A DNA stretch of 19,140 nucleotides from Desulfobacterales bacterium (lineage in GTDB: Bacteria > Desulfobacterota > Desulfobacteria > Desulfobacterales > C00003060): positions 1-19,140 of the forward strand of contig JAUWXJ010000019.1 of the NCBI GenBank assembly GCA_030616425.1, written 5' to 3'. Shown here piece by piece: positions 8,361 through 16,134 of the stretch (its first letter is position 1; every line of letters begins with the position of its first letter). The notes under the pieces were generated by a model that did not search any database, was not told the DNA's origin, and worked only from the letters and a program-made list of their open reading frames with translations. Made by a program: the position numbers and the translations under genes.

Positions 8361-10201
8361 TGGACAGGTATCTCACGGTCGACACTGATTGGTACAGACA
8401 AAGGGTATCCGGAGCACTGATATGCGTTATAGCAGCTTTTCTGATTCTTTTGGTGCGCCTCTACTATCTGCAGATCGTGGAGGGGACCGAATTCATAAGA
8501 CAGTCCCAAAACAACTGGTTCAGAGTGCAGGGCATACCTCCGGAGCGGGGCCTCATTTTTGATCGCAATGGCGTGCTGCTCGTGGAAAACCGCCCCTGTT
8601 TTAATCTTTCGATCATACCGCGGCAGGCCAAGAATCCTAAAAAGGTAGTCTACAAACTAGCAGAGCTGTTGCACATTGCGCCTGAACCCTTGTTCGCAAG
8701 GCTCGCTGAAGCCAAGGGAGTACCTTCCTTTAAACCAATTTTGTTGAAGCGCGACGTTAGCCGTGACGCGGTGGCTATCATGGAAGCTCATAAGCTTGAT
8801 TTACCCGGGATTGCAATAACAGTGGAGTCGACGCGTCATTATATTGAGGAGAAACTTGCCTCACATTTCCTTGGATATCTAAGTGAGATCAGTCCCGAGG
8901 AATTTAAAAGTGGACGCTTTCCTGACAACAGAATCGGGGACTTTATCGGAAAGTTTGGAGTAGAAAAGGCCTATGAGCCTTATTTTCATGGAAAGCGAGG
9001 CAAGCAGCATGTTGAGGTTAACGCCCTTGGCCAGCTCACAAGGGTCCTTAAAACCGATGAAGCGATACCAGGCAAAAATATCTATCTGACATTGGACATC
9101 GGGCTTCAGCGTACGACCGAATCATTACTTGCCGGAAAGGTGGGAACTGCTCTGGCCATGGATCCCTCTAATGGCCATATATTGGCGATGGCGGGTTTAC
9201 CCGCCTTTGACCCCAATGCGTTTGTGGAAGGCATGACATACGAGTCGTGGAATGACCTAGCTTCCAATAAGTTTCGCCCGCTGGAGAACAAGGCTATTCA
9301 GGGACAGTATCCACCAGGTTCAACCTATAAAATTGTGACGGCAATGGCTGGGCTGAAGGAAGGTGTTATCACTGAGCGCACAAGACTTTTCTGTTCCGGG
9401 GAGTACAGGTACGGCAATCGCACCTTTCGGTGCTGGAAGCGCAACGGACACGGATCCATGAACGTTACAGATGCATTGGCCCAATCGTGTGATCTTTTCT
9501 TCTATCAGGTGGGTGAAAAATTGGGAGTAAATCGATTGGCCAAATATGCAAAGGCTTGCGGCCTGGGTTCGCCCACGGGTGTCGATCTCGACATGGAAGC
9601 AAGGGGCCTCGTACCCACCACTGCGTGGAAACTGAAGCGTATGGGGGTGCCCTGGCAGGGCGGAGAGACCCTTTCTGTTGCAATCGGTCAGGGGTTCAAC
9701 CTGGTGACGCCTATCCAGATGCTTAACCTGATATCTACTCTTGCCAATGGTGGAATACGATACAAGCCATTGGTCGTTAGCCAGATCGTGTGCTCAGATG
9801 GCTCTCTTGTCAAGAAAGAGATGCCGGTCCCTTTGGGTGAGTTCTCTGCCTCGAAAAAAACGCTTCAGATCATAAAAAAAGGCCTAATAGATGCAGTCAA
9901 CAAGCCTACCGGGACCGGGTGGATCGCACGTATCCCCGGTGTTTTTGTGGCTGGCAAGACAGGAACTGCCCAAGTAGTTAGGATGGAGGAAGACAACGAC
10001 CAAAAGCCTGTTGAGGCCAAACCTCTTCATTTGAGAGACCATGCCTGGTTCATTGCCTTTGCGCCAGCCGAAGAGCCCACAGTAGCCGTGGCTGTGCTGA
10101 TAGAACACGGTGGTCATGGCTCAAAGGCAGCAGCACCTATTGCGAGAGAGATGATCAGATCGTATCTTGGGAGAAATGAGGGATTGACGATTAATGATTG
10201 A
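8360..10201 (+). CDS. mrdA: Penicillin-binding protein 2, elongasome transpeptidase
   Basis: A 613-residue class B PBP that crosslinks peptidoglycan during cell elongation. One N-terminal membrane anchor (about 17-37) is followed by the PBP dimerisation domain beginning at PERGLIFDRNG (61-71). The transpeptidase domain carries all three active-site motifs: STYK (321-324, nucleophile Ser321), SCD (376-378, the S-x-D form typical of PBP2 rather than the S-x-N of PBP3) and KTGT (533-536). The length is within the PBP2 range. The start ATG 8360 overlaps the mreD stop by one base, and the 3' end overlaps rodA by eight bases, so mreD, mrdA and rodA should be coupled in translation. RodA downstream is its cognate glycosyltransferase. 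Confidence 0.98.
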   Translation: MDRYLTVDTDWYRQRVSGALICVIAAFLILLVRLYYLQIVEGTEFIRQSQNNWFRVQGIPPERGLIFDRNGVLLVENRPCFNLSIIPRQAKNPKKVVYKLAELLHIAPEPLFARLAEAKGVPSFKPILLKRDVSRDAVAIMEAHKLDLPGIAITVESTRHYIEEKLASHFLGYLSEISPEEFKSGRFPDNRIGDFIGKFGVEKAYEPYFHGKRGKQHVEVNALGQLTRVLKTDEAIPGKNIYLTLDIGLQRTTESLLAGKVGTALAMDPSNGHILAMAGLPAFDPNAFVEGMTYESWNDLASNKFRPLENKAIQGQYPPGSTYKIVTAMAGLKEGVITERTRLFCSGEYRYGNRTFRCWKRNGHGSMNVTDALAQSCDLFFYQVGEKLGVNRLAKYAKACGLGSPTGVDLDMEARGLVPTTAWKLKRMGVPWQGGETLSVAIGQGFNLVTPIQMLNLISTLANGGIRYKPLVVSQIVCSDGSLVKKEMPVPLGEFSASKKTLQIIKKGLIDAVNKPTGTGWIARIPGVFVAGKTGTAQVVRMEEDNDQKPVEAKPLHLRDHAWFIAFAPAEEPTVAVAVLIEHGGHGSKAAAPIAREMIRSYLGRNEGLTIND

Positions 10202-11306
10202 TCGAAGATTGTTACAACATTTTGATTGGATCTTGTTAGGTTTCACCTTGGTGCTTGGAGGGATTGGCATACTCACCCTTTACAGTGCAGCAACCGCCAA
10301 TGCGGACATAACTGTGATAAAAGGACCTGTCTACCTGAAACAGTCTTATTGGTTTGCACTCGGGACAGGTGTGATGATTCTATTGGTTCTGTTCAACTAC
10401 AGGTGGCTGAGCCGGTTGGCATTACCCATCTACTGCCTCTCAATCGGGCTGTTGGTTGCCGTGTTGTTCGTGGGGAAAGAAGTCTCGGGTTCCCAGCGCT
10501 GGCTTGTCCTGGGGCCGGTTTCGTTTCAACCGTCAGAACTATTGAAAATTTCCTTGGCAATTATGCTGGCACGATATTTTTCTGAGAGTGTAACTGAAAA
10601 AGGGTTTCCCCTCAGGGAGCTTTGGAAACCACTAATTTGGACGTTGATCCCATTTGCCCTAATTGTGAAACAGCCCGACTTAGGCACAAGCCTTATTGTT
10701 CTCCTGATAGCAGGAAGCATGACCATATTTGTGAAAATCGAGCGCAGATCGCTTTTATGCTTGACTTCAGCCGGTATTATTGGATCTATGGTCGCCTGGT
10801 TTTTCCTAAAGGAATATCAGAAGCAGCGGATCTTGGCATTTCTTGATCCACAGGGAGATCCGCTGGGCGCAGGGTATCACATTATTCAGTCTAAAATTGC
10901 GGTCGGTTCAGGATTGCTTTTGGGTAAAGGATTTTTAAAAGGGACCCAGAACGCCCTTTCTTTTCTCCCCGAACAACATACGGACTTCATTTTTTCAGTT
11001 TTGGCTGAGGAATGGGGATTTTTGGGGTCGTCTGTGGTCGTCTTGCTGTGTCTGTTCATGGTTGTATGGGGCCTGAGTATAGCGGTACGTTCAAAGGAAC
11101 CCTTTGGCACCATTTTGGCCCTTGGTCTTACCAGCATGATATTTTGGCAGGTCCTTATTAACGTAGCAATGGTATTGGCGTTGGTCCCCGTGGTGGGTGT
11201 GCCATTACCATTGATCAGTTACGGAGGTTCCTCTATGCTGGTCACCATGGGTGCTGTAGGGATCTTGTTGAATATTAGCATGCGCAGGTTTTTGTTTAAG
11301 GAGTGA
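10194..11306 (+). CDS. rodA: Peptidoglycan glycosyltransferase RodA (SEDS)
   Basis: A 370-residue SEDS-family polytopic membrane protein with about ten membrane segments; it polymerises lipid II together with PBP2. Family landmarks are QPSELLKIS (112-120), KQPDLGTSL (159-167), FLDP (217-220), GYHIIQSKIAVGSG (227-240), the catalytic-loop PEQHTDF (259-265) with Asp264, and LPLISYGGSSM (338-348). Its start lies inside the end of mrdA (8-base overlap). The C-terminus ends normally in RRFLFKE. The stop codon TGA at 11304-11306 is at the same time the first three bases of the inverted-repeat element that follows, so the element sits exactly at the gene end without obvious damage to the protein. Confidence 0.97.
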   Translation: MIDRRLLQHFDWILLGFTLVLGGIGILTLYSAATANADITVIKGPVYLKQSYWFALGTGVMILLVLFNYRWLSRLALPIYCLSIGLLVAVLFVGKEVSGSQRWLVLGPVSFQPSELLKISLAIMLARYFSESVTEKGFPLRELWKPLIWTLIPFALIVKQPDLGTSLIVLLIAGSMTIFVKIERRSLLCLTSAGIIGSMVAWFFLKEYQKQRILAFLDPQGDPLGAGYHIIQSKIAVGSGLLLGKGFLKGTQNALSFLPEQHTDFIFSVLAEEWGFLGSSVVVLLCLFMVVWGLSIAVRSKEPFGTILALGLTSMIFWQVLINVAMVLALVPVVGVPLPLISYGGSSMLVTMGAVGILLNISMRRFLFKE

Positions 11307-11511
11307 CGGCTTCGTAAAAAGTCCATCTGCGGCGTTGCGCTTCATCCCCGCCCTGTTAAATTATTTAACAGGGTGAATCATTGCGACGTACGATAAGTAC
11401 GCCTCATTCCTCAAGATTGCGCCTGACGGCTTGAAAAGATTCGCGCGCCTTGCATCTGGAGCTTTTTACTGTGTCGTCCATTTGATTTGATGACTTTTTG
11501 CGAAGTTGTCA
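11304..11511. repeat. Composite inverted-repeat (MITE-like) element after rodA
   Basis: The left end, TGACGGCTTCGTAAAAAGTC (11304-11323), is matched in inverted form by the right end (complement of 11492-11511), with 17 of 20 bases identical. Further end-like motifs lie inside: a direct one at 11424-11439 (TGACGGCTTGAAAAGA) and an inverted, decayed one at about 11461-11480. Sub-terminal blocks (GCGGCGTTGCGC near 11329-11340 and GCGCGCCTTGCATCTGGA near 11443-11460) form a second inverted layer, and CGTAC-gataa-GTACG (11387-11401) is the centre. No ORF of note lies within. From memory, elements with such ...CTTCGTAAAAAGTC ends are scattered in Desulfobacterota genomes; I cannot confirm this here. 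The element supplies the rodA stop codon and ends at the bactofilin Shine-Dalgarno site. It could act as an RNA hairpin that separates the two genes. Confidence 0.75.
11351..11373. repeat. Perfect 11-bp-arm palindrome inside the element
   Basis: The arms CCCTGTTAAAT and ATTTAACAGGG are exact reverse complements around a single T. It lies off-centre in the rodA-bactofilin element and does not fit the outer inverted repeats, so it looks like a separate insertion or an operator-like site. Confidence 0.75.
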
Positions 11512-11525
11512 AGGAGTGATTCCTT
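11511..11525 (+). promoter_or_regulatory. Ribosome binding site of bactofilin inside a small hairpin
   Basis: AAGGA (11511-11515) and TCCTT (11521-11525) are exact complements separated by five bases, so the Shine-Dalgarno sequence can pair with the bases just before the start codon at 11527. The stem is only 5 bp and its effect may be small. Confidence 0.4.
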
Positions 11526-11526
11526 T

Positions 11527-11910
11527 ATGAAAAAATCAAAAAAGGAAATTCAGACGTTTTTAGGGCCGGGAACCAGCTTGGAAGGAAAGCTCGCATTTGA
11601 AGGGACCGTGCACCTGGATGGCCACTTTACAGGGACCATAGAGAGCAAAGAAGGGATGATGGTTGTAGGAGAAAAAGCAGCTATCCATGCGGATATCTCA
11701 GTACACACAGCTGTGGTCTTTGGGGAAGTGAGCGGCAACATCCATGCCACGAACAGCATTGAGTTACATGCACCAGCGCGGGTGTTCGGTGATCTGTATG
11801 CCCCCACAGTGGTCATTGATGCAGGGGTGGTCTTTGATGGCAATTGTAGTATGAAACCCGAGGACATTGCTCCCGGCAAAACCATTGAGCTGTCCGAGTG
11901 GCAAACATAA
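11527..11910 (+). CDS. Bactofilin (polymer-forming cytoskeletal protein)
   Basis: A 127-residue bactofilin (DUF583) protein. Bactofilins form nucleotide-free filaments built from a right-handed beta helix, often at the membrane, and scaffold local cell-wall enzymes. A short basic N-terminal tail (MKKSKKE) precedes the repetitive core (about 10-112) with regularly spaced G/V/I turns such as LEGKLAFEGTVHLDGHFTGTI and VVFGEVSGNIHA. A short acidic tail ends the protein. The start ATG 11527 is preferred; AAGGAG lies at 11511-11516, ten bases before it. The frame is open back to a TTG at 11506, but that would lie within the inverted repeat. It follows the mre/rodA cluster and precedes the atp promoter. 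Whether it works with MreB or separately is not known. It may be a ccmA/bacA-type gene, but I give no symbol. Confidence 0.93.
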   Translation: MKKSKKEIQTFLGPGTSLEGKLAFEGTVHLDGHFTGTIESKEGMMVVGEKAAIHADISVHTAVVFGEVSGNIHATNSIELHAPARVFGDLYAPTVVIDAGVVFDGNCSMKPEDIAPGKTIELSEWQT

Positions 11911-11940
11911 ATATAGAAAAGGAAAAAAGGAAAAAAACCT

Positions 11941-11969
11941 TTGACAAATTGGTTATATTAAGATATAGA
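11941..11969 (+). promoter_or_regulatory. Sigma-70-type promoter of the atp operon
   Basis: A perfect -35 box TTGACA (11941-11946) is followed by a 17-base spacer and a -10 box TATAGA (11964-11969). It lies 31 bases after the bactofilin stop and about 100 bases before atpF'. Transcription would start near 11976, giving an untranslated leader of roughly 95 bases. It is the best promoter match seen in the window and probably drives all seven atp genes. Confidence 0.8.
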
Positions 11970-12071
11970 CGGGCAGTTTTTTCAACCAGCAGGTTTGGCA
12001 ACTTCAAGAATTAAAGGCATTTACCCGAATGATTTGCCAAAACCCTGAAAATCAGAGAAGGGAAGCTCTCC

Positions 12072-12500
12072 ATGATTTCCATTGATTGGACCGTGTTCCT
12101 CCAGATGGCAAACTTCATTGTCCTGATCTTTATAATGAACGCCTTACTCTATAAGCCTATCCGTCGGATACTCATCGAAAGAAAGAAAAAGATCCAAGGC
12201 TATGAGGAGGGTATTGACTCCCTTAAACAGGATGCTGTGGAAATCGATCAAACCTTTCAAACAGAGATTGGTGAGGCAAAAACAAAGGGCTTTCAGGAAA
12301 AAGAGGCCCTGAAGCAAGCGGGCCAGGAAGAAGAAAAGCAGCTCATCGATGAGATCAACCAGAAGGCACAAGCCGATCTGGAGGCTGTACGTACTCAGAT
12401 TGTCAAAGATGCCGAGGATGCCAGGCGCGCATTGCAGGCAGAGACAGGGGCTTTTTCTGCGGCAATTGCTGAAAAGATATTGGGGAGGGCTGTGTCATGA
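12072..12500 (+). CDS. atpF': ATP synthase subunit b' (first b-type stator subunit)
   Basis: A 142-residue b-type subunit of the F1Fo ATP synthase peripheral stalk. One N-terminal membrane helix (about 8-26) is followed by a long charged helix rich in Glu, Lys and Gln (about 30-140) that should pair with the second b-type subunit. The motif LLYKPIRRILIERKKKI (25-41) after the membrane helix is typical of the family. The start is ATG 12072, preceded by purine-rich GAAGGGAAG. Its last four bases overlap the start of atpF (ATGA). Two different b subunits in tandem are known in photosynthetic bacteria, and in Desulfobacterota as here. Which of the two is b' and which b is by convention of order. 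Confidence 0.9.
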   Translation: MISIDWTVFLQMANFIVLIFIMNALLYKPIRRILIERKKKIQGYEEGIDSLKQDAVEIDQTFQTEIGEAKTKGFQEKEALKQAGQEEEKQLIDEINQKAQADLEAVRTQIVKDAEDARRALQAETGAFSAAIAEKILGRAVS

Positions 12501-13096
12501 GAGCCTTTAGGAAGTTGGGAAAGACGCGCTATGTGATCAGCCTTTTGGCAGTTGTGTCGATCCTTTTTACCTTTGGTTTGGTGTGGGCTTCCTCTGAAGG
12601 GGGTGGAGGCGGGATCGACAAAGGCAAGGACCTTATTTGGCGCACCATGAACTTTGGAGTACTTGCTGCCGTACTCATTTTTCTTTTGAGGAAACCGCTT
12701 GCTAAAGGCCTTGCATCTCGACGCCAAGGGATAAAAGACCGGTTGGACGACTTGGAGAAACAGAAACAAGAAGCGGCAAAGCAACTTGCTGAATATAAGG
12801 AAAAATTGACCCGTCTTGACGAAGAAGCTGAAAAGATCATAGCCCAATATATCCAGGATGGTGAGGCTGCCAAGGCAAAGATTATCGAGGAAGCAAAGGC
12901 TGCATCTGAAAAACTTCAAGAGCAGGCCAAGAAGAACATCGAGCACGAATTTGACAAAGCCAAGCAAGAGCTGAAGGCAGAGATGGCCGAGCAGGCCGTG
13001 GCCATGGCAGAAGAATTGATCAAAAAGCATATTACGGATGAAGACCAGGAACGCACTATTGATGAATATTTGACAAAGGTGGTGGTAGCCCAGTGA
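12497..13096 (+). CDS. atpF: ATP synthase subunit b with signal-like N-terminus
   Basis: A 199-residue b subunit. Unusually it has two hydrophobic segments: a basic-hydrophobic one at about 12-31 ending VWASSEGGGGG, which looks like a cleavable signal peptide, and the expected membrane anchor at about 51-65 before RKPLAKGLASRRQGI. The rest is a long coiled coil (about 70-185). By family knowledge b spans the membrane once with the N-terminus outside and joins subunit a to delta and alpha; a cleaved leader would be compatible with that topology. The start ATG 12497 overlaps the atpF' stop, and its own stop overlaps the atpH GTG, so the three genes are coupled. Confidence 0.93.
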   Translation: MRAFRKLGKTRYVISLLAVVSILFTFGLVWASSEGGGGGIDKGKDLIWRTMNFGVLAAVLIFLLRKPLAKGLASRRQGIKDRLDDLEKQKQEAAKQLAEYKEKLTRLDEEAEKIIAQYIQDGEAAKAKIIEEAKAASEKLQEQAKKNIEHEFDKAKQELKAEMAEQAVAMAEELIKKHITDEDQERTIDEYLTKVVVAQ

Positions 13097-13644
13097 TAAG
13101 CCTTAGGATCGCCAGAAGGTATGCCAAGGCTCTGTTGACTATTGGTAGAGAAGACGGCCAGGCCGAGACATACAAAGAGGAGTTGGGAGGTTTTGTAAAG
13201 CTCTTAGAGGAACAAAAGGAATTAGAGCAAACAGTCTCCAATCCATTGTATGATGCTGAAAGCCGGAAGAAAGTTTTACAGGTGTTGGTAGAGCGTTTAG
13301 GTCTGTGCAAGGTCATGGCGTCTTTCCTCCTGTTGCTATTTGACAAGGGTAGGATACAGTATGTGAAGGACATATATACCTTTTATGGAAAACTGACCGA
13401 CGAACTCGCCAACATCGTCCGTGCCGACTTTGTGTCAGCCGCGGATCTTCCTGAGGAAACCATCGAAAAAATCCGGGCAGCCCTGTCTCAGAAGACAGGC
13501 AAAGAGGTGAAGATGGAGGTCAGCGTGGACCCTGCCTTGATCGGTGGCGCGGTGACCAAGATCGGGGATTTGGTGTTGGATGGAAGCGTTAGGACTCAAC
13601 TCAAGAGTTTAAAAGAATCTTTGCAAAGGAGTGAGAATATCTGA
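13093..13644 (+). CDS. atpH: ATP synthase delta subunit
   Basis: A 183-residue delta (OSCP) subunit of normal size, linking the top of F1 to the peripheral stalk. The N-terminal helical domain starts with IARRYAKALL (6-15). The C-terminal domain shows the family signature DPALIGGAVTKIGDLVLDGSVRTQL split over about 145-168. The start is GTG 13093 and overlaps the atpF stop by four bases. Its stop overlaps the atpA start by one base (TGATG). The tight packing marks atpF'-atpF-atpH-atpA as one translationally coupled unit. Confidence 0.96.
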   Translation: MISLRIARRYAKALLTIGREDGQAETYKEELGGFVKLLEEQKELEQTVSNPLYDAESRKKVLQVLVERLGLCKVMASFLLLLFDKGRIQYVKDIYTFYGKLTDELANIVRADFVSAADLPEETIEKIRAALSQKTGKEVKMEVSVDPALIGGAVTKIGDLVLDGSVRTQLKSLKESLQRSENI

Positions 13645-15161
13645 TGGAAATTAGAGCCGAAGAAATCAGCGACATTATCAAGGGTCAGATTCAAGACTAT
13701 GACAAGAAGGTAGACGTAAGCGAAACAGGGACCATCTTGTCAGTGGGGGACGGTATTGCCAGGGTGTATGGCGTAGAGAAAGCCATGTCCATGGAGCTTC
13801 TTGAGTTTCCCCATGGGATCATGGGCCTCGTCCTAAATCTGGAAGAGGACAACGTGGGCGTGGCAATCATGGGCGAAGATTTCGAGCTCCATGAGGGCGA
13901 CATCGTCAAGCGGACCGGCAAGATCGCCGAGGTTCCTGTGGGCGATGCGGTCGTGGGCAGGGTCATTTCTGCATTAGGCGAGCCTTTGGACGGGAAGGGG
14001 CCGATTGAAGCCACAGAGTCCCGCCGGGTCGAGGTTCTTGCGCCAGGGGTTATTGCCAGGCAGCCGGTCAAGGAGCCCATGTATACGGGCCTTAAGGCGA
14101 TCGATTCCATGACACCCGTGGGCCGTGGACAGCGAGAACTCATCATTGGCGACCGCCAGGTCGGAAAGACGGCCATTGGGGTGGACGCCATCATCAACCA
14201 GAAGGGCCAGGATGTGGTCTGTATTTACGTGGCATGCGGTCAAAAGAAATCGACGGTTGCTCAGGTGGTCGAGGTGTTAGATCGACACGGTGCCATGGAA
14301 TATACCACGGTGATATCTGCCTGCGCCAGTGATCCTGCGACCCTTCAGTATATCGCTCCTTATGCGGGTTGTTCCATGGGAGAGTACTTTCGGGATACCA
14401 AGCAGCACGCCCTGATTATTTATGATGACCTTTCAAAACAAGCCGCGGCCTATCGCCAGATTTCCCTCCTCTTGAGACGTCCCCCTGGACGCGAGGCCTA
14501 TCCCGGAGATATCTTTTTTAACCACTCCCGCCTCCTGGAGCGGGCGGCTAAACTCAATGATGAATTAGGTGCCGGTTCCCTTACGGCTTTACCTATTATC
14601 GAAACGCAGGCTGGCGACGTTTCTGCCTATATCCCCACCAATGTGATCTCCATTACGGACGGGCAGATCTATCTGGAGCCGGCGCTTTTCTTCTCCGGTG
14701 TCCGTCCGGCCATTAATGTGGGGCTATCTGTCTCTCGCGTGGGGGGTGCGGCCCAGGTTAAAGCGATGAAGCAGGTGGCCGGCTCTTTGCGGCTCGACCT
14801 GGCCCAGTTCCGTGAACTGGAGGCCTTTGCAGCGTTTGGCAGCGACCTGGACAAGGCCACCCAGCAACAGTTGACCCGGGGAATGCGCATGGTGGAGATC
14901 CTGAAGCAGCCCCAGTATCAGCCACTTACCCTGGAAAAGCAGGTGACCATTCTATATGCCGGAACAAAGGGCTATCTGGACAAATATCCTCTGGATGTCC
15001 TGGGCAAATACGAGGCCGGGCTGTACCCGTTTATTGAAAGCAAGTATCCTCAGATTTTCACGGAGATTGCAGAAAAGAAGGTCATTGGCGACGACCTTGA
15101 CAAGACCATGGCAAAGGCGCTTGCTGAATACGATGAGGAGTTCAAGGACACGATCAAGTAG
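13644..15161 (+). CDS. atpA: ATP synthase alpha subunit
   Basis: A 505-residue alpha subunit of the F1 head, standard length. It binds non-catalytic nucleotide and supplies the arginine finger to the beta active site. Visible landmarks are the N-terminal beta barrel with GDGIARVYG (35-43), Walker A GDRQVGKT (169-176), the IIYDDLSKQA Walker B region followed by RRPPGREAYPGD, and the signature PAINVGLSVSR, whose final Arg is the expected arginine finger. AAAGGAG lies a little upstream of ATG 13644, within the end of atpH. It is followed after 36 bases by atpG. Confidence 0.99.
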   Translation: MEIRAEEISDIIKGQIQDYDKKVDVSETGTILSVGDGIARVYGVEKAMSMELLEFPHGIMGLVLNLEEDNVGVAIMGEDFELHEGDIVKRTGKIAEVPVGDAVVGRVISALGEPLDGKGPIEATESRRVEVLAPGVIARQPVKEPMYTGLKAIDSMTPVGRGQRELIIGDRQVGKTAIGVDAIINQKGQDVVCIYVACGQKKSTVAQVVEVLDRHGAMEYTTVISACASDPATLQYIAPYAGCSMGEYFRDTKQHALIIYDDLSKQAAAYRQISLLLRRPPGREAYPGDIFFNHSRLLERAAKLNDELGAGSLTALPIIETQAGDVSAYIPTNVISITDGQIYLEPALFFSGVRPAINVGLSVSRVGGAAQVKAMKQVAGSLRLDLAQFRELEAFAAFGSDLDKATQQQLTRGMRMVEILKQPQYQPLTLEKQVTILYAGTKGYLDKYPLDVLGKYEAGLYPFIESKYPQIFTEIAEKKVIGDDLDKTMAKALAEYDEEFKDTIK

Positions 15162-15197
15162 TCGGTAATGGGCGATACTTGTGCATAGGGGTAAGGT

Positions 15198-16100
15198 ATG
15201 GCAACACTCAAGGACATACAGAGAAAGATCGGAGCGGTCAAGAAGACGCAAAAGATCACCAAGGCCATGAACATGGTGGCAGCCTCCAAACTGAGGGGGG
15301 CCCAGGAAAAGATGGAGGCCTTCAGGCCTTATGCGAACAAGTTTGCCGAGGTGTTAGGAAGCCTGGCAGAACGTATAGGGGCGGATGAGGAACATCTTCC
15401 CCCCCTCCTAGCTCCACGGGAAGAAATCAAGACCGTCGATTTGCTCCTCATGACGTCTGACCGCGGGCTGTGCGGGAGTTTTAATAGCAACTTGATAGCC
15501 AAGGCCGAGGGGTTTTTGAAGGAAAAGGGGGGCGAAGGTGTTGAAACACGCCTCATTTGCATGGGTCGCAAGGGACGCGACTACTTTCGTCGTAGAAAGT
15601 ACAACATTCTCAGCGACCACATAGGCATAGTGGGCGCAAGATTTGGCTTTAATGTGGCAGTCACTACCGGACAGGGGCTGATCGATAGCTTTCTGGGCGG
15701 CGAAACGGATGAAGTCCATATGCTTTTTTCCGAATTCGTGTCCATGGCCAGACAGACCCCTACCGTACAGCAACTGCTTCCCATAGCGGCAGTCGAGCAG
15801 GTTGAGGGGACTCAGGAGGCTGAGGATGTAGGGTATGTCCCGGAGCATATCTGTGAACCTCCGGCAGAAGAACTCATGGCGGAGTTGCTTCCCAAGCAAG
15901 TGTACGTCCAGGTATTCAGTGGCTTGCTGGAGACCTCTACCAGTGAACATGCTGCCCGCATGGCAGCCATGGACAATGCCACGAGCAACTGTAAGGAAAT
16001 GATCACCTCGCTCACCCTGGTTTATAACAAGGCCCGTCAGGCAGCCATTACCGCGGAACTCATGGATATCGTGGGCGGTGCCGAGGCCTTGAAAGGTTAA
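15198..16100 (+). CDS. atpG: ATP synthase gamma subunit
   Basis: A 300-residue gamma subunit, the rotor shaft of F1. The N-terminal helix (MATLKDIQRKIGAVKKTQKI, 1-20) and the C-terminal helix (AARMAAMDNATSN ... NKARQAAITAELMDIVGGAEAL) form the conserved antiparallel coiled coil, and TSDRGLCGSFN marks the Rossmann-like middle domain. It is slightly longer than the E. coli protein, with an extra acidic stretch near 205-225 (QVEGTQEAEDVGY), a usual place for length variation. AGGGG at 15187-15191 lies six bases before ATG 15198. Confidence 0.98.
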   Translation: MATLKDIQRKIGAVKKTQKITKAMNMVAASKLRGAQEKMEAFRPYANKFAEVLGSLAERIGADEEHLPPLLAPREEIKTVDLLLMTSDRGLCGSFNSNLIAKAEGFLKEKGGEGVETRLICMGRKGRDYFRRRKYNILSDHIGIVGARFGFNVAVTTGQGLIDSFLGGETDEVHMLFSEFVSMARQTPTVQQLLPIAAVEQVEGTQEAEDVGYVPEHICEPPAEELMAELLPKQVYVQVFSGLLETSTSEHAARMAAMDNATSNCKEMITSLTLVYNKARQAAITAELMDIVGGAEALKG

Positions 16101-16106
16101 TCGAGC

Positions 16107-16134
16107 CTAAATAGTCTAAATAAGTTTAATAAGT
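16107..16134 (+). repeat. Three degenerate AT-rich tandem repeats before atpD
   Basis: CTAAATAGT, CTAAATAAGT and TTAATAAGT follow each other without gaps in the atpG-atpD spacer, four bases before the atpD ribosome binding site GGGAGG (16139-16144). They make the leader of atpD A/U-rich and unstructured, which may favour initiation of the beta subunit. This role is inference; chance in an AT-rich gap is possible. Confidence 0.4.

Noticed and set aside
11304..11511. Rho-independent terminator for rodA formed by the repeat element
   Set aside because: The whole region can fold, but the arms are long and interrupted and no T-run follows a compact GC stem; repeat element is the better description.
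12395..13030. A 211-codon open frame antisense to atpF'/atpF, rich in Leu and Phe
   Set aside because: The apparent hydrophobicity is the mirror of Lys/Glu-rich coiled-coil codons on the plus strand; it is not a membrane protein gene.
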